From Lytechinus pictus (lineage: Eukaryota; Echinodermata; Echinoidea; Temnopleuroida; Toxopneustidae), in the NCBI RefSeq assembly GCF_037042905.1, contig NC_087262.1:21247501-21311500 (forward strand): a stretch of 64,000 nucleotides of DNA. The letters are read 5' to 3'. Positions 1 to 11,096 of this stretch are shown here, piece after piece. The position numbers and the translations under genes were made by a program. Position 1 is the stretch's first letter. Every line of letters begins with the position of its first letter. The notes under the pieces were generated by a model. That model did not search any database, had not been told where the DNA came from, and worked only from the letters and a program-made list of their open reading frames with translations.

Positions 1-2404
1 TTTTTTCATTCAGTGGTAACTTCCATGAAATTCTTGATTCTGATTGGCTGTTGAGTATTGTTACCATGGTAGTTACCAAGGTAGTTACCACAATAGTGAC
101 TTTTACTTGTATCACCACTGCTTAGCATACCAGACATACTTTTTTGTATATACATTATGGGGTGCCAGATGGTAACTTCAGCATGGTAAGAGTTATATTA
201 AAAATGGAAATGCAGAAGAAAAACAAAATGTTGAAATTTAGAGGGTGTCAAACTCCTGGGCACGCTGGCACCATATCACAAGTTCAGGGATACAGCAGCA
301 ATGGCTTAGGAAAACATTTGCTATTGTTCGACAGCTTGTAGTTCTCCCAACAAAAATGGAACAAACTCGTGAAACCAGACAGGAGCGAACAGGATTGTTG
401 GTGTTTCTTGACCTCCGTTTTCCATGTTCTCTTGTCGAGAAGAACCTGACAATAGGAGAAGGTGTCAGAAACTCATACCTAAGGTATGACTAGAATACAA
501 AGTAAGGTGTTCCGACGGAGAACAAAATGAAGTGTGAAATATGAAGAAAGCTCTTAAAAATCTTGATCTTACGCAGATTCAAGGGGTGAAATGCGTGCAT
601 AATCAGTTTAGCTCGCGGTCAATGCGCTTTCAGTTCTCACATTGTTGTTTGGTCTGGGTATTTAAGCTTTGATTTAAGCCTTTATATTTAACAAGTTGAA
701 GTTGACACCTTCTCAAATCTTGGCTATACCGGTATATGATGTAACAATCGAGGAGTGTGAGCGAATTGAAGTGATGCTCATAATACAATATGACGTTCAA
801 TTATATCTTTGGTCCTCGATCAACGATGCCATATCTGCAGTGTCCTCATAATGCAATTGACTTTGGTTCATGCATAGGACTTTACCAACTGAGATCGATA
901 TATACTTGATATAAATGACAACGGAACTGTGAGCAATAAAACATGCACGCCCCAATCAATGTTTAACATTCCCTACACACAAATATAAACTTGGATTGCA
1001 CATCATACTCTGTTCCCAGAATCAAATCATGTCATGAAAACTTCCAAGATGGGATTCTGTAGCGTCTGTGCATGCGCAGAAGGAGTAGATTTAGATTTAT
1101 TTATTTCCGTTCAACAAATTTTTCAAATATAATCAAAGTAACAATACATATTCAATATAATACAGACAGATCAATGAAATTTCGTAACAAATGTTGAATA
1201 TAAACTAAACAAAACTTCAGTGTGTTGCAATAATTTTATCTATGAAAAGAATGTAGAAATGAACGGAGGGAGTATTCCAATGGATGGGGTTTTCCGTATC
1301 CTAATATCCATTATTGAGAATGTTTTCTTGCTGTTTCCTAATGTCTCTGATATTTTGGGCGAAGGTGTGGAAATGCTTACAGGGCCAAACCTGACCGAAC
1401 CCATTTATAAGCTATTTCGTCAATTCAACTTTGGTAACAAAACGATTTGTAAAGAAAAAAAAAAGATGATGAAGGTTTGGGAAGATTGTTGTCTTAACTG
1501 TATCTCAAACTCCACACTCAAGTTTAGTGATAGGGACGAATCTCCCATTACTAATACCGACCTACTCGATTATGAGAAACAAAAAAAATCTTATTATCTT
1601 TTCCCTCGGTTTGAAATAATTGTTAAAAAATGTAAGACTTTCCATTTGGGTTGGATTCCCCCTTTATTTAAACAATCAGAGATTTACAAGTATTTTTTAA
1701 TTTCCTTTTTCAAAGTTCTTGTGACCCCCTCCTTCCCTACCACTCTCTCTCTCTCCCTCTTCCCCTCTCAATTTCTCCATCACTATCTCTGATATTATTT
1801 TTAATCTGATAAATCACGATAAATTTGTATTTTATTCGATGCCATACAAACAATCAAGCGTGACAAAAGTGACATACTAATCGTGACACAAATGTAATGA
1901 CATTGATCATTTCCCGTGTCGGTTTACAAGTTTATAGAACATTATAGATTTATAGTCATAAATCAGAGGTTTAATATGGACAATGTAACATATCGAGAGT
2001 TCAACTTTGAAATGTTGATAAACGATAGAGTGTGAACGAGAAACAGAGAATGCACAATCTAGGCTTACCAATCCCCTAAAAATATATAGACTTTTACTGT
2101 AAGACCACCATTTGCGTGAGAAAAAAATTGTATCAATTTTTATGTTTCTTTTATGTGTGTTTTGAAAGCATCTGATCACTGTCCACATTGTGCAATTTGT
2201 AGTAAAAATCAACAAGATAGTCAGTCAAGAGTTAATATAATAATGATGATGTCTATATGATAATAATGATAATGATGATAACAATTATAATACTGATGAT
2301 CTTGATTATTATAAAAGTAGTAGTAGTTGTTGTTGTTGTTACTCGCGAAGCCTGGCTTACCATTTTTTATTCATTCTCGGATGTGTCAGATATGTAGTGT
2401 AGTG
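1..2404. other. Left flank, no gene recognised
   Basis: Positions 50-180 carry short repeats of GGTAGTTACCA. A GATTCTGATTGGCTG stretch near 37 recurs near 16999, suggesting an old dispersed element. A 190-codon open frame at 1220-1792 has no recognisable domain and AT-biased composition; I do not call it a gene. A T-rich tract near 1085-1160 resembles non-LTR retrotransposon tails. Confidence 0.4.
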
Positions 2405-2464
<60 letters not shown>

Positions 2465-2496
2465 GACTACGACTACTACGACTACTGCTACTGCTG

Positions 2497-2560
<64 letters not shown>
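2405..2560. repeat. CTA/ACT trinucleotide microsatellite
   Basis: Nearly pure CTA array with a short CGA/CTG interruption around 2463-2496. It is cut on its right by the hAT element at 2561 and resumes after 3621. Confidence 0.97.
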
Positions 2561-3621
2561 CAGGCGCGGATCCAGGAGGGGGCCGAGCCGGCCCCGGCCC
2601 CCCCTATTTTTTGACAACCTGCAGAAAAAGTGTACTACAGGAAAATACACCAAAGAAAAGTAGGAAAGAGGTATCATACCCAGGATGTGTAATTTACAAC
2701 CTCGTAACGGCCGGCCCGACCCCGAAAGGAAACAAGAAAAGGGTGAGGGGAAGAATTGGAAAAAGAACTTTATATAAAAAATTTCGCTCGCGCTTCGCGC
2801 TCGCATTGCCTGTGCCAATGAATCCCATTCAAGAGGATTAGTAAATGACACTTATATATCCAGATCTGAAATCAATTTGCACACAATATTTTAGCTCGCA
2901 CATCAGGCTTTAATTATTTTGTTTGTTTTACACAAATTGTTTATATCAAAATTTTCAGCTCGCGCTGCGCGCTCGCATTGTTTGATTTGTGAGTTACCTA
3001 TCCTCTTTGGAAATTCTTACCAACATTTGTCAAAATGCTATCATGTCAGTATATAAAAAAAAATGAGCTTGTGCTTCGCGCTCGCATTTAATTGTTTGAG
3101 ACACACAGCTTTTTCTGTATTTAAATAAAAACGCGCTTAGACTGTCCAGTTTTCAGGTCGGAATATCAAAAATTTTGAGCTCGCGCTTCGCACTCTCATT
3201 ATTTAATTGGTGATACTTGTATCCTCTTCATTAATCACTAAAAACAGTCCTAATTGAGTCCCTTTTCACGTTACTATGATAAAATTTCGGCTCGCGCTTC
3301 GCGCTCGCATTGTTTAGTTGGATACTTATCTTTTTCATGATTATAAAATCTCCTCAGAATCTTCAGGTCTAAGGACATAAAATATCAAAGAATTTGAGCT
3401 CGCGCTTCGCGCTCGCATTTGAGACCACATGAGATACCTTATCTTGTTTATAACAATAGAAACTAACATATACTTAAAACTTCAGTCTCTAGTTAGGACT
3501 ACCCCCTGAACCCCCCCCCCCAAAAAAAAAAATCAGATTATAGCGGCCAATCGAGAAAAATGTTGATGAAAATATTTTTCGGCCCCCCCCCCCCTATTGG
3601 CGAAAGCTGGATCCGCCCCTG
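2561..3621. mobile_element. Non-autonomous hAT-like element with internal tandem repeats
   Basis: Ends are CAGGCGCGGATCCAG (left) and the inverted CTGGATCCGCCCCTG (right). The 8-bp flanks ACTACTAC and ACTACAAC fit a hAT target duplication inside the microsatellite. No transposase is visible. The interior carries about six copies of a GCTCGCGCTTCGCGCTCGCA motif (near 2786, 2958, 3067, 3180, 3289, 3398), mostly spaced about 110 bp, so the body is a satellite-like array. Confidence 0.8.
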
Positions 3622-3683
3622 ACTACAACAACTACTACTATTACTATTACTATTACTACTACTTCTAATTACTTCTACTACTA

Positions 3684-3717
<34 letters not shown>

Positions 3718-3909
3718 CACTACTGATACTACTACTACTAATAATTATAATAATAATAACAATAATAATGATAATAATAATGATAATAATGACTACTACT
3801 AATTACGACTACTAATTACTACTACTACTATACTACTACTACTACTAAGCTGAACTACTACTTCTACTACTTTTACTCCTATATATTATTACTACTGATA
3901 GTGCGCCTA

Positions 3910-3953
<44 letters not shown>

Positions 3954-4019
3954 TTTACTACTACTACTACTAATACTACTACTAATACTACTACCACTCA
4001 TACAACTACTACTACAACA

Positions 4020-4052
<33 letters not shown>

Positions 4053-4140
4053 GCTACTACTACTGTTACTGCTACTGCTACAACTACTACTACTAATAAT
4101 ACTAATACTCATAATCATCATCATCATCATCATAATACTG
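3622..4140. repeat. Degenerate ACT/AAT trinucleotide microsatellite
   Basis: Continuation of the array split by the hAT at 2561-3621, with TAC, AAT and CTG variants and a CAT-rich end near 4100-4135. All reading frames here are homopolymer-like translations with no gene content. Confidence 0.95.
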
Positions 4141-4786
4141 TTAATAATACGAGTAGCATATCACTATTGATAATAACCATATAACAAAAGTAACAGTTCT
4201 CTGTACTGTTATGTAACTTAAACCACACAAATCTCAATATCATAATGAGCAAAACCAAAAAATGTATTAATGCCTGATACTAATATGATCCGGATCAGAA
4301 GTGGCAAATGGAGAATGAACGTTGTAATGGATTCTAAACCCGAACCTAAAAAAATAGTCTATTCACTTTCCCATTTGACCACGCTACAATACTGTTGGTA
4401 ATTATTCACAACCATAACCCTATCCATGATGGCTTGACCTGAGCGGAAAACAAAATTATAGGCGGTCCCCAAAAAGAACAATCGGTCCAACACTATATTA
4501 GTTACTCGTATATAGATGATATGACAATTCATATCAAATACTATTCCTGTTGAATGTTTACTTTAGTCCTGATGCGAAAATGATTAGTGAGAGCTAGGCC
4601 GATAGTTGTGTCATTTCTGTGTTTGATTTGTGCACGATCGAATGGTTTTGAATGAGAAAAATATTTAACAGGTGAATACTGCATGATTTCAATAGCATTA
4701 TTGTGATAATTCACTTGCTGACTGTATCGTAAAGCATGTTCACCATTATACGTACTTGTAATTATATTGAATATATCATTCGATTC
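4141..4786. other. Non-repetitive spacer, nothing recognised
   Basis: AT-rich sequence with no open frame of note, no tRNA-like signal and no obvious repeat. Confidence 0.5.
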
Positions 4787-5176
4787 GCATACATTCGTAA
4801 TTCCGAAGGTTCGGATATTCCGAAGGTTCGGATATTCCGAAGGTTCGTTATTCCGAAGGTTCGTATTTCCGAAGGTTCGTAATCCCGAAGGTTCGTTAAT
4901 CCGAAAAGGAAATGAGGTTCGAAATTCCGAAGGTTCGTTAGTCCGAAAACGAAATGATTACCGAACCTTATTTCGTTTTCGGACTAACGAACCTTCGGAA
5001 CAACGAACCTTATTTTGTTTTCGGATTATCGAACCTTCGGAATAACGAACCTTCGGAATAACGCCACAAATGTTCGGATTAACGAACCCTTTTATGTTTT
5101 CGGATTAACGAACATCGAGGTATAGGCAATTTACGTTTTTCGGAATTACGAACCTTCGGAATTACGAAGTGTAACC
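4787..5176. mobile_element. 390-bp foldback element made of 16-bp tandem repeats in opposite orientation
   Basis: The left half repeats units of the form TTCGTAATTCCGAAGG; the right half carries their reverse complement (CCTTCGGAATAACGAA), so the element folds on itself. It is flanked by a perfect 10-bp direct repeat CATTCGATTC (4777-4786 and 5177-5186). A 9-11 bp duplication suggests a Mutator-type transposase. The tandem-repeat arms resemble the TU foldback elements described in sea urchins, whose outer arms are short tandem repeats. Confidence 0.85.
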
Positions 5177-5186
5177 CATTCGATTC

Positions 5187-5750
5187 ACTCTACACCCTTT
5201 CGCGCTGTTCTGTTGCAGTTATTATTATGCAATGGTTACATCATTGTAACTTCTTGTGCTGCATTCTTCCTATTAAACTGATTTTCACAAACCATTTCTA
5301 TGCTGTTGATGTAAATGATGTTTGCATTGGCAAACTTGAGCTCTTGAGACATCATCAACAAATTATTTACCCACCTTGTATTAGAAACAGCACCTACAAC
5401 TTTAACAACAAAGTTTCATTGAGACGTTCTCTTTTGAAGGGTTTTAGTGAAGGAAAAAAAACGCAATCAGCTCGAGTAATATACAAGTCACCTGTTTCCA
5501 CGTTTAAACATTTATATTTCAAGTTATTCTAATTACTATAACCAATTAAAACAAAAAAGTGGTATAACAGGTCTTCAAAATATGCGTTGGCTTCAACATT
5601 TATTATGAACATAAATTTGTGTGCACTATCGATAAGAATTTACGAACCTCTACCTGACAAAACTGTAGCTCGAGCTAAAATTGTGGTAATAATATTTGCG
5701 CTCTGTATCCTCAGGAAAAAGCGCTATATAAATTCAGTTATTATTATGTT
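5187..5750. other. Spacer, no gene recognised
   Basis: Low-complexity-free AT-rich DNA. A 101-codon open frame at 5227-5532 has no domain, signal peptide or splice context that supports it. Confidence 0.45.
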
Positions 5751-5816
5751 TGTAATTAAGATTATTATAATTATTATTATTATAAGTAGTAGTAGTATTA
5801 TTATTAGTAGTAATAA

Positions 5817-5858
<42 letters not shown>

Positions 5859-5950
5859 AAGAAGTAGTAGTAATTATTATTATTAGTAGTTAATATAATA
5901 CCATTATTATTATTGATGTTGTTATTATCATAATTAGTGGTAGGGGTAGT

Positions 5951-6026
<76 letters not shown>
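5751..6026. repeat. ATT/AGT microsatellite, left copy of a duplicated block
   Basis: ATT then AGT arrays surrounding a unique 80-bp segment (about 5871-5952, ending GGTAGGGGTAGTG). The same segment reappears at about 8645-8727 on the other side of the nested transposons. Confidence 0.93.
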
Positions 6027-6028
<2 letters not shown>

Positions 6029-6221
6029 CACTGCAAAAACTCCGGTGTTGATTTAACACCAACCCGGAATCCATATATGTCCACACCAGAGAAGTATTGA
6101 AACAACACCAGTTTGGAATCAAACCGATGCTGTTTTAATTCTAATTGGTGTTAGTACAAACACCTATCTGGTGTTAGACCAAAACGAAACTGGTGTTGTT
6201 TCACATTTCTCTGGTGTGGAC
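6027..6221. mobile_element. Inverted-repeat MITE, left part (interrupted)
   Basis: Starts TACACTGCAAAAACTCCGGT inside an AGT array. Its mirror image ends at 8460 (AGTTTTTGCAGTGTA). The two parts together fold into one long hairpin rich in GGTGTTGATTTAACACC-type motifs. It is split by the hAT at 6222-8400. Confidence 0.85.
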
Positions 6222-7198
6222 CAGTGTTGTAGTGCCTTGATGCTCGGCCTTGGCCTTAAGGCGCCTTTAGGCCGATTTTTTCAAAGCCTTGGCCTTGAAC
6301 ATTCATGCCTTGGCCTTGAGAGGGCCTTGGCTTTGAGGATTTTGAGCCTTGACATTTCAATGCATTTTCAAGGCTTTTTCAAGGCATTTTGTATTTTGTA
6401 CTTTCATTTGTTTTTATACAAGTAATTATGAATGTTTTAATTGTTCTGTATATTCAATGACACTAATAGTCAATACTACCAGTCACCATTAACAGCAGCA
6501 GTAGTAAGTGAGCTAGCAGGGTCATCAATTGTAATTATTAAATCACCATTACCAAGAATTATCATCACACATGTGATAAAGAAAACAGCAGTGACGAAAA
6601 ATAACATTATTTATTGGTAATGTGTTGTAATCATGACTAATGATGATAAGGACAATATTAATAATAATGAATAATGATAATAAAGACAGTAATAATGATT
6701 ATGATCAAGAGTATAGTGCTTTGATGACAGGAATAATTCTGACAGATCTAACTGCAATTATGACATCAATTTTCATTCTTTAAACATAGCTAACTCTAAA
6801 GAACGATTTAAAACAAGGTTGATTTCTATTCCATTAGGATTTTCCTTGTATTATTTTCTTTGGCCAACAAGAATGTTTTAAGTCTTAATGATATTCTGAA
6901 AAGATTTGGTAAACTTGAACACAGTCTTCAATTTAGTCATATCCAAATGGGCTATGTCAATGGCATGATGAGCCAAAAATTTTGAGGGTCCAAGCATGGC
7001 CTATAGAGCAAAATTTCTGCCAAAAAAAATGAAAGCGATTGAAGCGAGCTAGCGAACAAAATTCTTCACCCTCTTGCTATAAGAAAAGCTAATTTTGTGA
7101 TAGATTGTGACAATATGTTTAGAAAATAATATCACATTTACTCCACCTTTTCCTTTCCCTTTTCCCCCTTTTCTAAGTTTATTCTTGGTGGTGGAACT

Positions 7199-7258
<60 letters not shown>

Positions 7259-8400
7259 TTGGGGGGGGGTTCTGATTTATTTTTAAACAGGCGAGAGAGA
7301 GAGAGGGAGGAGAATTAGGGGGAGACACATGTAAGGGCGTAAGAAAGATGGGGGTGGTTGGTTAGGCAGAACATACTGCAAAATGAGTTAATAATGATAG
7401 GCAGTACATCTTTTCTAAATTGTATACATTTTGTTTTGGGTCTAGTGTCTCACATTCAAATGAAAAAAATGTTTACTTCTTTTTAATCATATTTGGTTCG
7501 ACAGTGAATTTCATTTCTCTACAGCTTCAAGGAAATAAACAACGTGTTTGTTTTTGTGTCAATATGGTTTCAAGAAATAATAATCAATAAAAATAATAAT
7601 AAATGATTAATAATTATTGATAATTCATAATTAATTAAATGTTTCAAGAAATAATTAAAATTTACCCTCCCCCGCCCCATTGACCAAAAATCAAGTTTTA
7701 CAACTTCAGAATTGATTTTTCTTTTCAAAACCGCTTGTGCGCTACGCTTTCTCGCTGAGAAGTAAAACCTAAATCAAAATATCTATCTTATCAATTGGAA
7801 ATCACTTTAAAAGGGCTTTGCTCAACTTAATTTCTACAAAACACACAGCAGTTGATAATCTCATTTTAAAAATACATGTATCTGTTTGCACCAAAATGTC
7901 CATTTTGATATATAAGTGCCTTTTTTGCTTTGAACCCCCCCCCCCCAATAAAAATAGGATCTGCCGCCCCTGTCTCAGGGAGTGGAGAAAAAACATACGT
8001 TGAGAATGCCAGGATCAGATGACCGTGGTAGTAATCATTATTGCAATGTAAATCGCCTAGAAAAATCATGTATTAGATGTACAAAGGTAACTATATTATT
8101 TTAATATTATGTCTAAATCTTTCATGAAATTATTTTTTTTTTTAATGTACAAGGGTGAAATTTTTTTCTCGCTCAGTCCGCTCGCTCACATACGTTTTGC
8201 CATGTGTGATGTCTGCCACCTGAGCATTGTTAGCTAATTGTTCTGTATATCGTAAGTTTGAAATGCCTTGGCCTTGAGGTTTTCAGGTCTTGGCCTTGGC
8301 CTTGGGTTTCCATGCCTTGGCCTTGGCCTTTGGTATTGAAGCCTTGGCCTTGGGTATTAAAGCCTTGGCCTTGGAGGTTTGAGCCTTGACTACAACACTG
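6222..8400. mobile_element. Non-autonomous hAT element, 2179 bp, perfect 8-bp target duplication
   Basis: Terminal inverted repeats CAGTGTTGTAGT/ACTACAACACTG. Flanked on both sides by GTGTGGAC (6214-6221 and 8401-8408), an exact 8-bp duplication as hAT transposases make. Subterminal GCCTTGGCCTTG repeats occupy 6229-6400 and 8262-8395. No transposase frame is visible; the interior has a CT repeat (7199-7252), poly-G/C tracts and, at about 7690-7975, a fragment homologous to the right end of the hAT at 18347-19352. Confidence 0.9.
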
Positions 8401-8460
8401 GTGTGGACATATATAGATTCCGTGCTGGTGTTAAATCAACACCATAGTTTTTGCAGTGTA
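8401..8460. mobile_element. Inverted-repeat MITE, right part
   Basis: Begins with the duplicated GTGTGGAC and is the reverse complement of 6027-6086 apart from a few substitutions, ending in TTTTTGCAGTGTA directly before the AGT array. Confidence 0.85.
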
Positions 8461-8540
8461 GTAGTAGTAGTTGTTGTTGTTGTAGGATGAGGAGGAGGAG
8501 GAGTAGTAGTAGTAGCAGTAGAAGTAGTAGTAGTAGTAGC

Positions 8541-8593
<53 letters not shown>

Positions 8594-8723
8594 CAGTAGA
8601 AGTAGTAGTAGTAGTAGCAGTAGTAGTAGTAGTAGTAGTAGTAGTAATTATTATCATTAGTAGTTAATATTACCATTAATATTTTTGATGTTGTTATTAT
8701 CATAATTATTGGTAGGGGTAGTA

Positions 8724-8789
<66 letters not shown>

Positions 8790-8805
8790 AAGTAGTAGCA
8801 GAAGT
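8461..8805. repeat. AGT microsatellite, right copy of a duplicated block
   Basis: AGT array with GAGGAG and GCAGTAGAAG variants, then a unique segment (about 8645-8727, ending GGTAGGGGTAGTA) matching 5871-5952, then AGT again. Direct duplication of the microsatellite block on both sides of the nested elements. Confidence 0.93.
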
Positions 8806-10514
8806 AGTACATGTTACTTTACTCATGATTTCAAGATTGAATTCGCATGAATCGAGGACACGGTGAATGGGAAAAAACTGCCCCTCCCCGCATTCCTCTT
8901 GATCTACACCCATTTTCACTGTTGTTAAATACGACCTCGTTTCTTTGTGTTCTGCTAAAAAAATACTTTTCCTTCGCTTACAAGCTCGGAAGAACTCATG
9001 TGGTATGGAAGCACATAGCTAGGCCGAAAAGGGATGGTCCACGAGGCCGAATATTACGTACGTTTGTCAGTCTAATATACATGATACAAATTTTCCGCTT
9101 AGATTAATCTTCAACGCAAACTGAAATGCATTTTAGAAATCACCGTAGTCTTTATAACCACTGCGTAGCAGTCAACTATGCACCTTCGTGGCATTGTTTT
9201 GGAACCAAAAGAAAGGTTTATAAGATTAGGCAAAGCGGTAAGCAGGAAATAATTTTGATACAGACAAACGTAATCCTCGGCCTCGTGTACACTAGGATTC
9301 ATGGGAAGACTCTGCCTTAATTACATTACAGTTATTAAATTGAGAGAAGAAATAGCACCACGTGTAAATAGTGTCTCCAAATCGTCCATAGTGTCAGTCA
9401 ATAAAGAGAAGAAAAAAAATCTGAGGATATTTACTGTAAGAGTCACTTGTGACAAATCCGTATATAACTTACAAACCATGGGAATCGGCACAATAATTAT
9501 TTGAGGGATTTAAACAAGCATAATGAGAGATTGAATGAGGATTCATTCAGGTGTGGTAACGGGACAATTCATATTTACAGACTACAACCTTTGCCACCAA
9601 AAGAGGTCAGATTCCACCAAGATCCTATCTTGATCTGATGAAGTTTTACTTCTAGAAGTCCACAGTGTGTTTACAGTGTAGATCAACACAACTGTGGAAT
9701 CTTACTGTGAAAATGCTGAAATTCAAATTTGTGAAAGCTCATTATGTTTACACACTGTATACACCCGCCGTGTATATGTGCTCACAGAGTGATATTGTCT
9801 TCACATTGTTTTGTAAATGAATTTTAAATGATATATCCTAATATAATGTCTGCCTAAAGATTGTGTTTTCTTCTCTAAAATATCATTCAACCCTTTATTT
9901 TGCAATACAAACCCACACATGTACAGTGTGTAGACATATCAGATTAATCCATACAATGGAGAAGATTTCATTTTTTCCTAAATCTTTTGTCAAATATCAA
10001 CAATACATCACAATAGCATTCAATTTACCCCCGAGGGAAGACCTTTTTAGTGTTAAGCATGTCGGCAAGGTTATAACAGATATAGTATGCTAAAGTTGTA
10101 CAAGGTTCAGCATTTGAATACATTGTATAAATGTCAGTACATGAAAAAAACACCTAAATATCAAAGCGTTACTATCTGTGTTATGTAGGTCTAAGACGAA
10201 ACACATGCATTCTCTTATAACTTTTTATTTCTGTTGTACATGGAATAATCATATGAAAAATGTATTATGACAATACCTTTGCGAAACATGTCGAGCTACA
10301 TATTTATATTCACTTGGCTTTTTTTTTCTCATTCAATTTTGGTAGGTGTGTTTTGTTTGTTATATGATTTGCCAATAAAAGCTAATAGTGATGTCGTTGA
10401 TAATAATGACAAAAATTAAAATGTTATCAGCAGTAGTAGAAGTAATAAGAATACAGTAATAGATTATAATGATAATGATGATGATGATAATGATGATGAT
10501 GATGATAATAAAAA

Positions 10515-10552
<38 letters not shown>

Positions 10553-10838
10553 ATAATAATAATAATAATCATGGTGATGATGATGACGATGATGAGTATG
10601 ATAATTATCAATAGTAACAATTTTTCTAATGATATCTATGATAAAAATTAATGTATCATTATTTTTCCTGTCATACTTCTGGCTTTACAAAATAATAACA
10701 CCCTTAGCGTAAATTACCAGGCCACGTAATTACAGTGGTATGCCCCCATAGTCTTACGTAAGCAGTTAAAAAAGCGTGCATGGGCTTCCGTTTTCATTCT
10801 TTTCGAAAATGTTTGTTTTCACCTTCGTTAGCTGTGCG
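8806..10838. other. Spacer with a GAT/ACT/AAT microsatellite, no gene recognised
   Basis: Short repeats of ACACTGT/ACAGTGT between about 9660 and 9800 look like a decayed inverted-repeat element. A mixed GAT, ACT and AAT array lies at 10440-10620. Open frames at 8847-9107 and 9863-10093 have no recognisable content. Confidence 0.45.
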
Positions 10839-11096
10839 CAGTGGCGGCGGATCCAGGGGCACATCCAGCCCGTGCCCCTCCCCCCTTTGAGAGCCAAATC
10901 ATTTTTTTTAATGTAAATATGCCGTTCTTACACATGTGTGCCCCCACTCCCCCCCCCCCTTTGATTGTCACAGCATATATTTTTAATGGCAATATGTCGT
11001 TCATACACAAATGAGGACCTTTCTTTTTTGTGGCTTGTCAAATTTTCCTTGGGAAAAAGTGCCGCCCCCTTTTCGAAAATCCTCGATCCGCCCCTG
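10839..11096. mobile_element. Short hAT-like MITE, 258 bp
   Basis: Left end CAGTGGCGGCGGATCCAGGG, right end GATCCGCCCCTG. Flanks GCTGTGCG (10831-10838) and GGTGTGCG (11097-11104) match at 7 of 8 positions. Same CAGGGGCGGATCC end family as 2561-3621 and 18347-19352. Confidence 0.8.

Noticed and set aside
1220..1792. 190-codon frame considered as a gene
   Set aside because: Low-complexity AT-rich composition, no recognisable domain, C-terminus encoded by a CT tract.
2327..2851. Long frames encoding poly-Tyr or poly-Val
   Set aside because: Translations of the CTA/TAG microsatellite; no flanking splice or protein signal.
3538..4170. Frames rich in Leu/Ser/Met/Ile repeats
   Set aside because: Trinucleotide microsatellite translations on both strands.
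5804..6122. Poly-Tyr, poly-Thr and poly-Leu minus frames
   Set aside because: The three frames of one AGT array.
8431..8919. 162-codon minus frame
   Set aside because: Mostly Tyr/Thr runs from the AGT array joined to MITE and flanking DNA.
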